The notes under the pieces: generated by a model
The model's database searches: none
What the model was told of the DNA's origin: nothing
What the model saw: only the letters and a program-made list of their open reading frames with translations
Translations under genes and position numbers: made by a program
Assembly: GCA_015039465.1 (NCBI GenBank)
Contig: MU130003.1
Coordinates: 1-56,153, forward strand
Length of the DNA stretch: 56,153 nucleotides
Source of the DNA: Phlegmacium glaucopus
Taxonomy: Eukaryota > Basidiomycota > Agaricomycetes > Agaricales > Cortinariaceae
Direction of reading: 5' to 3'
In this document: positions 23,901-33,580 of the stretch, in pieces
How the letters are laid out: each line of letters starts with the position of its first letter
Numbering within the stretch: the first letter of the stretch is position 1

Positions 23901-24308
23901 CTCTCTCTGATTTGACTATGTTTTGATTGTACTTGCATTCTCTGCCAGACCTTCTCCCTTTGGTCTTTACGATTACTACTTCATTGAGGACTGGAGCTTT
24001 GACGAACACATTTCCCGTGCTCTTCCAACTGAAATGATCCTTTATCTACTCCGATCAATTTATACACTGTTCCTTGTGCGCGATGCCGCTGCACAATCGA
24101 TGATCAAATTACTAGAGATCATTATAAAGTGGCTAGAGGTCAGTGTTTTTACTATGACTGATGAATCCCAATTTAATATTTAATTTGTCTCTAGGGACTT
24201 GGATCTGAGCGACCAAACGACTTGTACGATCGCTTTCAGGAAGCATTAGCGGCAGAAAAGTCTCAACGCGTAAACCTCCGATCAATTATTAGCTGGACAC
24301 ACAAATGA
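20982..24308 (+). CDS. NACHT-domain STAND NTPase, copy 3 (intact NLR-like)
   Basis: Best-preserved member. Seven exons: 20982-21075, 21131-22460, 22522-23184, 23236-23470, 23522-23889, 23949-24138 and 24195-24308, summing to 2994 nt, 997 aa. Residues 1-32 form the N-terminal motif (NLIIQGGIFSSAKGDIHI). Then come HDSAERYPAPNCHPDTR, Walker A GPAGAGKT at 87-94, Walker B VIIDGLDEC at 197-205 and IGSRPE at 233-238. At about 530-552 lies a hydrophobic segment long enough for a membrane helix. The remaining 440 aa lack known repeats. A 24-bp tandem duplication adds eight residues (LQSLIFDELQSL) just before the Walker B strand. Expected to be an ATP-driven switch in the cytosol or at a membrane. No effector domain is fused. 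Confidence 0.9.
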
Positions 24309-24887
24309 CAATATACTATTACTTTTTCTCTATACTAGATCTGATCAGCATATGTAGCGCACAGGTGTATTGTTTGACTCGGAACTTGTGGTTGGTTTTT
24401 TAACACGCTGAAGACTGAAAAATATTACGACCAAACCATGGATCAGACCGTTGAGCTGTACTCCAGGACATTTTTTGCCTTCCTAACATCGCCCGGGCTA
24501 TAGGACTCGTCGCTTTATTCAGTCAATTCTCCTTCAATCTGCAGTTCCCACAGCACCCACATTATGTTTGAAAGATTCATTTGGAGCCGGCCGTCAACTC
24601 GAATCTCTTACCGTTGATTCCCCAGCACATTCTTATTCAATTATAATCTATGGCTCGCTACCGTGGCAGTAGTGTAGATCGTCGCTTCAGGTCGGTGTAT
24701 TATGACTGACGAACCTCAATATCCAAGTATTCTAGGGATTTGGATCCAAGGGACCAAGTAATTTTTACAATTGCTTGTAGGCCGAAGTACGTGGGTGTAA
24801 ATTGTAGGATGGATAAATCCGATTTGTCTGGGCAATTTTTCAAAATTTCGGGATATACATAGTAGCCTGAATGACTGACGTATTATT

Positions 24888-24928
<41 letters not shown>

Positions 24929-25393
24929 AAGACAAGAGAAGAGATATAGTAGATGCGAGTCCATATAAATTGAGTGACATGCATAAGAGACGTACTTACT
25001 ATGACAGAGTGAATCAATGCAACATCTGAAATGGGAGAACTTGAGCTGGGGACGGTCGTTTCAAAGAGTACATCAGTCTACGCCGGTACTAGTCCAGTCG
25101 ACATCCCCCTTTTTTTAATATCAATTTAAGTCTAGAGGGCGTGGCCCCATGCAGACGTTACAAACTCGTGTGAACTATAACTACCCGGGTCAGGCGTAAT
25201 GCCAGGTAATGCCCATCTCCCTTGACATCCCCTTACATAATGATAAAGCAGTGATGACAATCGATCACTCATTGAAGTTCGTTTCGTTTCGTTGACTGCA
25301 ACCTGAGGCTACACAGGTTGGTGGCTGTAACCTGCCATAACCGCCATAATACTATAGAACATGAGTTCTCATCCTACCACCTCGCTACCAGAG
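24309..25393. repeat. Copy 3-4 spacer with decayed exon 7 relic
   Basis: About 24700-24785 resembles intron 6 and exon 7 of the family (tctagggatttggatccaag against tctagggacttggatctgag), so it is a decayed last exon. About 24720-25110 as a whole is similar to 33890-34400. A GA microsatellite lies at 24890-24925. The region ends with only the last part of the shared upstream module, right before copy 4. Confidence 0.55.
24890..24925. repeat. (GA)n microsatellite
   Basis: An uninterrupted run of about 17 GA dinucleotides, then gaagaaag. The corresponding position at 34060-34085 has an interrupted gagagacgagagagacgaga version. Confidence 0.95.
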
Positions 25394-28300
25394 ATGGCTC
25401 AATTCAAAAATGTTGTAATCCAAGGGGGTACATTCAATTCAGCCAAGGGCGACATTCAGATTAACAATCGGGAATTTGGTACGTCACAACCCCCCATCGT
25501 TATCGTTCCATCATTATCAAGGACCAAATCAAGGACTTCAAGTCTTGAGCCAAGCAGTTTCTCATGGAGCAATTCATGACTCTGCTGAACGCTACCCACC
25601 ACCAAACTGTCACCCAGATACCCGCATGGCCGTTCGACAGATTATTTTGGACTGGATCCATAACGAAAGTTCAGCGCTTCCCTTCTTGTGGCTTTATGGA
25701 CCTGCTGGAGCCGGCAAAACAGCGATCCTTCAAGCAATCGCAGAGTTTCTGTGTAGTTCATCCAGAAACTATGAGAATTTTGGAGGGAGCTTTTTCTTTT
25801 CCAGGGGAAAGGATGGCCGCGACCAAGGCCATTTTCTGTTCTCAACAATCGCATATCAACTCGCACTGAATGTACCTGGGCTACGTCAACACACCAACCG
25901 TATCATGGACGCAAAGCCAACACTCCATACAAAATCAATTGACGTACAACTACAAACTCTCATTGTCGATGCGCTCCAATGTTTATCACCTCTTCCACAA
26001 CGATGCTATCTTGTGATCATAGACGGATTGGATGAATGCCAGGACAAGGCGACCCAACAGCACATTCTTCGTCTCCTGTGCGAAACAATTACGGCTCACA
26101 AATTACGGCTCAGATTTCTAATTGGGAGTCGCCCTGAGTCTCATATCCGCACCTGTTTCGATCAAGAAGCTCTGTGCACAATCACCGAGCGAGTCGTCCT
26201 CGATGAAACATTCAATCCCGGAAGAGATATTCAGGTGTTTTTGCAAGATGGCTTTGCTGAGATCTGTGCCAAGCATGCTGATATTCTGACCCATGTGAAA
26301 CAACCGTGGCCCACTAAAGGCATTATCGATCTCCTTGTCCAACGGTCATCCGGCCAGTTCATCTACGCAGCGACTGTCCTCAAGTTTGTTGGTGCTGATT
26401 TCTATAGTCCAACGAAACAGCTTGAGCTTGTCTTGATACCTGACCCCACGGCGTTTTCAGACCTTGACCAATTGTACACCCAAATATTGTCTGTTTATCC
26501 AAGCGCAGCGACCATTGTCCAAGTTCTTGGAATCATCTTGGTATTTGATGCTGGGACTTTGACACCAGAAGTGATTGAAGATATTCTCGAGATGGAGGAA
26601 GGTGAAGTGAGGCATGTGCTACGGGGTCTGTCGTCTTTGATTGCATTTGTGGGAGATAAGGATGAGAAGTACCTAACTAAGGAGATTCATGCGTCAACGT
26701 TCGGGAGTGTTTACTTCATACATGCCTCATTTCGGGATTTTTTGGTGGATTCAAGTCGCTCAGGCCCATTCCATGTCAATGAACAGGAACATAAGAACAA
26801 GGCTACTATACGGAGCTTTGACTTGATTACTAAATGGATTAGAAGGCCTTGGAGGTAAGGTTTGTTCATCACTCTTATTCTGCAATCATTAGATTCACAA
26901 GTATGACAGGATCCACTCCACCACCCGGCTTCCACACAGCGCAACTTGGGGTTATGTTAAATTCCATCTTCCATCGCGTTTCATCGCATCTCCAAAACTA
27001 GTCAAGGACGCAATCATGACGGACATTAATGAGTTAACACAAGAGTTCTGGGAAATCTCAAATACCGGAGCAGTTGACGTATTTTTCACTGCAATGCTCT
27101 GTCTAATGTGGATTTTGGAAGTATGTTTACGTATTATTCTTAGTTTGCGAGTACCGTCGGCGTTGCTGATAAAAAACCAACAGAGAACTCTCCCACCAGC
27201 CACCGATTACCAACTTTTCGGAGTATTTCATGGGTTTCAAAAGATGATTGATCAATCCTTTATCGAATCCGTCGATATCAGTGACCTGCTCAGGCTCCTA
27301 CCTGGTGTCGTAGTGCAGAAGGGTCTGTCCATACAAGGGGTAGCCGACTTATACAGGCTTAAGATGGATCTATTGGACCGCTTCTCTAAATCTGCCCTTG
27401 AACCTTTCGTCCTACCAGAACGACCCTTCTATGTATTGTGGAACTATCTGTCTGCTTTCTTCATGGATCCACATCGATCTCATCTCTTTCACTGTGATCC
27501 TATACTGCATCATGTTCTTATTTGCCGTCAGCTTTTCTCTCTACTAGATGGATCCAATTTTCAGTCGTAGGTTTCCATACATTTGAATTCACATCTTCTG
27601 ATCTTTGAAGTTCCAGCGATGAGCTCGTTAACTATGTTCAGTGTAACCTCGATCATCACTTGTGCGTTGTCACTAAGGATTTTCACTCTGGAGAAAGTAT
27701 ACCTGGTGACCACCTTGCTGTACAATTGTTGAATAATTTAGACGGCGCCACATATTATGATGCACATCAGTCACGTCTTATATCTCCCCTTCTCACATCT
27801 CCCCTGGCGGCATATACTATCCGGACTGTTTTGAGATGGGCAGATACATTGAACTGTCATCTGAAAGTGGGTGTGCTCTATATGTTGTGGTTTCACTTTA
27901 TAATGCTACTTGCCAGCACGCGATTGTCTCCATTTCCAGCATCAATTTAATCGAACGACTGGGTCAAATTACAGACAGGATCTATCGGCAAATCCTATGC
28001 ATAGAAACACATGGAGGCATGACGACTATTACTATGTGTGCACCCATTCGTGAAGTTTACATGATTCCCGACACCCGACCGCGCAGGGCTGACATCGTCC
28101 AACTTTCTTGGGGCCTCCTAGTCGAGCGGTCGATAAATGGTAGAATTTCTTCTTTCTTTACTGACTTTATGACAACTCCAGAGAGATCTGGGTCCTTGTA
28201 CATGAGCCCAGATGTTTACCATACCCAAATTACAGAATACTCTCTGGAGACAATTTTTCGGAGCCAGAATATCGTTCGGTGAGTTCTTTTCTCTCCGATT

Positions 28301-28632
28301 TGACTATGTTTTAATTGTACTTGTATTCTCTGCCAGACCTTCTCCCTTTAGTCTTTACGATTACTGCTACTTCATTGTGGACTGGAGCTTTGAGGAACAC
28401 ATTTCCCGTGCTCTTCCAAGTGAAATGATTATTTGTCTACTCCGATCAATTTCTACACGGCTCCTTGTGCGTGATGGCACTGTACTAGAGATTATTGTCA
28501 AGTGGCTAGAGGCCAGTGTTTTACTATGACGGATGAGCCCGAACTTAATATTCAATTTGTCTCTAGGGACTTGGATCTGAGCGACCAAACGACTTGTACG
28601 ATCGCTTCCAGGCTGCATTAGCCGCTTTATAA
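25394..28632 (+). CDS. NACHT-domain STAND NTPase, copy 4 (altered 3' end)
   Basis: Exons: 25394-25478, 25534-26854, 26910-27566, 27617-27866, 27917-28278, 28337-28511 and 28567-28632, giving 971 aa if the last intron is removed. NACHT motifs are complete. Three oddities exist. (1) An in-frame ATG at 25361 would add MSSHPTTSLPE; copies 3 and 5 have a stop just before the equivalent ATG. (2) The last intron starts with GC (GAG|gccagt) where the other copies have GT; if it is retained, the protein stops at 28529 after about 955 aa. (3) After GCATTAGCCGC at about 28624 the family sequence is replaced by a duplicate of the LIS1 3' flank, so the last 16-17 residues are lost and a new stop (TAA 28630-28632) is used. 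Most of the shared upstream module is also missing. The gene may be on the way to inactivation. Confidence 0.8.
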
Positions 28633-29130
28633 CGACATTACACAGCACATGAAGCGGAATGATTTCAACTACTGGTGTTTAGACCCCGATTTTTAAATGC
28701 CTTTCCCAGAATGGAATATGCTTAGTTGTTTCCTTCCACGTTCTTTCGTTGTTTCAATCCATACCCATGAAGGCGTTGCTGACCTGTCGTTCGTTGTATT
28801 TGTACCTGTATACGACCTGCGCATGCATAATTCAAGTACTTTACGACTGTGATGTTTACACAAGTAACGCGAGGAAGGTAATTCTGGGTAATTTCAAAGT
28901 CTGGACGCCTAATACTAGTAGCTAGATGAGTGTCGTTTTGTAAACGGTAGGTTAGAATTGCCTCTAGTGCTCTAAAGGCTTCCCTTGAGAGCATAAGATA
29001 ATGTGGAATGTAATTAACTTTCAGAGCGTCTCGTTGTTTCGGCTGTAAAAGTAAGCCTTTGCATCCTCAGGGAGTTCTATTAATCGTTCATTGGATCAAT
29101 TACTCCAACACTTGGATCTGAAAAGTGAAT
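28626..29130 (+). repeat. Duplicate of the LIS1 3' flank
   Basis: Aligns in the same orientation with 15722-16230, just downstream of LIS1. Shared strings include cgacattacacagcacatga, gaatatgcttagttgt, ttccacgttctttcgtt and acctgtatacgacctgcgca. The left junction falls inside the last exon of NACHT copy 4. This marks the edge of a duplicated unit that carried LIS1 flank plus a NACHT gene. Confidence 0.85.
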
Positions 29131-30325
29131 TTATCGAAATTCATTTGAACTGCTTATTTAATTTGTGGGTGAGGGCCATCGCTCTGCGTGGCATATACGA
29201 GTCTTTTCAAATGAGATTATACTGGTATTTTTATAGCGTCTTCGTGAGCGTTAAAGACGCCAGGGATTGACAGTTTCCCGCGGCAAACAAGGCCATCACC
29301 ACCAACACGTGCAATCACGGAAGTTACCGGCGAGTCTTACTCTCGTCGAGTACCATCATATCAATCTATTATCATATATCTGCGACGATTCACCGAATAG
29401 TTTGACAAGCACCTCGATTCTGCACTCTTCAAAACGTTGCTCAGGTAGCTTCACTGGGCCCTCGTTTTGCTTATGTGCACTTGGCTACTAGCATCGACTT
29501 GGATTTCAGTAATAATAGGATTTAACAAAAAAGAAAAAAAGTCCCCTTCTACGACTTTGAACTCGAGTCACCTTCAAGGTCGTGTTATTTAATGTAATAA
29601 TGATCTTGAGTCCATGATGATTCTACCCATGACTGATGGGTTACTGACATGGAATATCTTGACGATTGAAAGCAGCACCTCGAATGTTGGGGGATATAGT
29701 TGTTGATGCAGAATGATACACATCGTGAATATATCTCGACGTGTTCAATGCCAAAAATATTTGGATTTTTGAGGGCCTAATGTAATTGTCGTTTTGTAAA
29801 CGGTAGGTTAAAATCGCTTCTAGTGCTGTTCTAGTGCTACGAAGGACGGTTGGGTTTAGAAATGGGAAGCATAGTAAGTAATATTGGAATGTAGTTATGT
29901 CACTTTCAAGGCGTCTCGTTCTTTTGGCCGTAAAAGTTAGCCTTTGCACTCTCAGGGAGTCCCATTCAACAGTTATGCATTTATGCTCAATCATTCATTG
30001 GATCAATCACTCAAACGCCTGTGTCAGCGAAAAGCGAATTTATCTGAACTACTTATTTGAATATTCGTTCCACTTTTACCAGACACCAGTGTGCGTATTG
30101 GAATTCTCAGTCTCCCGTAGTCAAACTACACGATTCATCTTGTTTTGTTAGTCAGGGAACGGCTCGTCAAGTTTCCAAATTATCTCTTTTTCGTTTCATT
30201 GACTGCAACCTATGGCTGGGACACAGGTTTGTGGCTGTAGCCTGCCCAGCCCTGCCATAAGCGATATACTTAGACTGCCTATATAACCATGAGTACATGA
30301 GTTCTCATGCTACCACCTCACTTAG
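29131..30325. repeat. Copy 4-5 spacer with a second upstream segment
   Basis: About 29783-30060 repeats about 28925-29150 (tgtcgttttgtaaacggtag in both), so the copy 5 upstream region is duplicated in tandem. About 29334-29660 recurs at about 34968-35520 (acgacgattc, caaaacgttgctcag, cccatgactga). The last 180 bp hold the NACHT upstream module of copy 5. No gene. Confidence 0.55.
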
Positions 30326-33300
30326 ATGGCTCAATTCTCGAATGCTAGAAATGTTGTCATCCAAGGGGGTATATTCGGTTCAGCGAATGGCGACATTCAT
30401 ATCAACGATCGTGAGTTTGGTACGTCACGATTTCCAATCCTTCTCGTTCCATCCTCATCAATGACCAAATCAAGGACTTCAAGCCTTGAGCCAAGCAGTT
30501 TCTCATGCAGCAATTCATGACTCTGCTGAACGCTACCCAGCACCAAATTGTCACCCAGATACCCGCATGGCCGTTCGACAGATTATTTTGGACTGGATCC
30601 ATAACGACAGTTCAGCGCTTCCATTCTTTTGGCTTTATGGACCTGCTGGGGCCGGCAAAACAGCGATCCTCCAATCGATCGCAGAGTTTCTGTGTAGTTC
30701 ATCCGGAGACTACGAGAATTTTGGAGGTAGCTTTTTCTTTTCCAGAGGAAAGAATGGCCGCGATCAAGGCCATTTTCTGTTCTCAACAATCGCATATCAA
30801 CTCGCACTGAAGATACCTGGACTACGTCAACACATCAACCATATCATGGAAGCAAATCCAACACTCCATACAAAGTCAATTGCCGTACAACTACAAACTC
30901 TCATTGTCGATGCGCTCCAATCTTTATCACCTCTTCCACACCAATCCTATCTTGTGATCATAGACGGATTGGATGAATGCCAGGACAAGGCGACCCAACA
31001 ACACATCCTCCGTCTCCTGCGCGAAACAATCACAGCTCACAAATTACCGCTCAAGTTTCTGATTGGGAGCCGCCCTGAATCCTATATCCGCGCCTGCTTC
31101 GACCAAGAAGCTCTGTGTAAGATCACCCAGCGAGTCGTCCTCGACGAAACATTCAATCCCGGACGAGATATTGAGGTGCTTCTGCAAGATGGCTTTGCTG
31201 AGATATGTGCCAAGCATGCCGATATTCTATCCCATATGGAACAACCATGGCCCGCTCAAGGCATTATCGATCTCCTTGTCCAACGGTCGTCCGGCCAGTT
31301 CATCTACGCAGCAACTGTCCTTAAATTTGTTGATGCCGATTTCTGTAATCCAACGAAACAGCTCGAGCTTGTATTGATGCCTGATCCCACGGCGTTTTCA
31401 GACCTTGACCAATTGTACACCCAAATATTGTCTGTTTATCCAAGCACAGCGAACATTGTCCAAGTTCTTGGAATCATCTTGGCATTTTCTGAGACTTTGA
31501 CACCAGAAGTGATTGAAGATATTCTCGAGATGGAGGAAGGTGAAGTGAAGCATGTACTACGGGGTCTGTCGTCCTTGATTGCATTTGTAGGAGATGGGAA
31601 CGAGGAGTACTCGATTAAACACGACCATTTAGACGTCGGTTGTGTTTTCTTGATACATGCCTCATTTCGGGATTACTTGGTTGATTCTAGTCGCTCGGGC
31701 CTATTCCATGTCAATGAACAGGAACATGAGAACCAGGCTATTATACGGAGCTTTGCCTTGATTACTAAATGGATTACAAGGCCTTGGAGGTAAGCGGTTT
31801 GTTTATCACTCTTATCCTCCAGTTATTAGATTCACAACTATGACAGGATTCACCCCACCCCGCGGCTTCCACACAGTAAAACATGGGATTATATTAAGTT
31901 CCATCTTCCATGGCGTTTCGGAGCGTCTCCAAAACTAATCAGGGATGCAATTATGACGGACATTAATGGATTAACCCAAGAGTTCTGGAAAATCTCAAAT
32001 AGTGGAGTGGTTGACGTATTTTTGCCTGCAATGCTCTGTCTAGCGCAGATCTTGAACGTGTGTTTAGATATCATTCTCATTTTGCGAATTTTGTTGACTT
32101 TGTTGACTTTGTTGATAAAAAACATAAAAAACCAACAGTCAAGCCGGTCAGGAGTCATCAATGACAAATTTTCGAGAGTAGTATATGATGAGTGTCGAAA
32201 GATGCTTGGTCAATCCTTTACCGAATCCAACGATATCTGTGGCCTGCTCAGGTTCCTACCTGGTGTCGTAGCGCAGAAGGGTCTGTCCATGCAAGGGATA
32301 AACGACTTATACAGCAATAAGATGGATCTATTGCACCGCCTCCTTAAACATATCGCCCGGCTAGGACTATCCTTCGGTGTGTTGCAGGACTGTCTGTCTG
32401 CTTTCTTCATGGACCGAGATCGATCTCATCTCTATTACTGTCTGCACCATGTTCTTATTTGCTGTCAGGTTTTGTCTCTACTGGATGGATCCAATGCCTC
32501 TGATCTTCGATCGTACGTTTCCATACAATTTGAGTTCATCTTCTGACCTTTGAAGTTCCAGTAATGAACTCCCTAAATATGCTCAGGATAACCTCTATCA
32601 GCACTTGTGCGCTGCCACTGAGGATTTTCTCTCTGGCGAAAATATACCTGGTGACCACCCTGCTGTACAACTGTTCAATACTTTAGACAGCACCACATAT
32701 TATGACGCACATCGGTCATGTTTCATGTCTTCTCTGGCAGAATATGCTTTCCGGTCTGTTTTGAGGTGGGCAGATATGTTGAACCGTCATCTGAAGGTGG
32801 GTGTGCTCTATATATCGTAGTTTCACTTTTCTAATGCAACTTCCTAGCACGCGACTGTCTCCATTTCCAGCATCAACTTAGTTGAACGACTGGGTCAAGT
32901 AACAGACAGGATCTACCGTGATGTCCTATGCGTAGAAACACATGGAAGCATGCCGACTGTTACCCCTCGTAGAGACATGATTCCCGACATCCGACCATGC
33001 AGGACAGCGGATGCTGGTGTCGTTCAACTTTCTTGGGACCTCCTAGTCCAGGAGTCGGTGAATGATAGAATTTCCTCTGCCTTTACCGACTTTATGACAA
33101 CTCCAGGGAGATCTGGGCCCTTGTACATGAGCCCAGATGTTTACCATACCCGAGTTACAGAATACTCTCTGGAAACAATTTTTCAGTATCAGACCAACGT
33201 TCGGTGAGTTTCTTTCTCTGATTTGACTATGTATCAATTATACTTGTACTCTACTGGACTTTCTTACTCAACTGTTGACAGGCACCACGACATGGGGAAC

Positions 33301-33580
33301 AGGTGCTTTGAGGAACACATTTCCCGTGCGCTTCCAACTGTAACGATCCTTCATCGACTCAGAACAATTTATACATGGCTCCTCGTGCGCGATGGCACCG
33401 TACTAGAGATTATTATCGAGTGGCTAGATGTCAGTACTTTACTATGACTGATGAACTCCAACTTGATATCCAATTTCTCTCTACTAGGGACTTGGATCTG
33501 AGCGACCGAACGACTTGTACGATCGCTTCCACACAGAAAAGTCTAACAATCTATGGATTGTTAGCCAAAGACACAAATGA
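30326..33580 (+). CDS. NACHT-domain STAND NTPase, copy 5 (intact NLR-like)
   Basis: Seven exons: 30326-30419, 30475-31789, 31847-32512, 32562-32796, 32848-33203, 33282-33429 and 33488-33580, summing to 2907 nt, 968 aa. N-terminal motif NVVIQGGIFGSANGDIHI, then Walker A GPAGAGKT, Walker B YLVIIDGLDEC and IGSRPE as in copy 3. The hydrophobic segment is longer here because of a Leu-rich insertion (ILLTLLTLLIKNIKNQQ). The exon 5-6 junction differs (HHDMGNRCFEEH instead of the PSPFGLYDYY type). The frame is complete to TGA. Together with copies 1 and 3 this is one of three apparently functional members. Confidence 0.9.
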
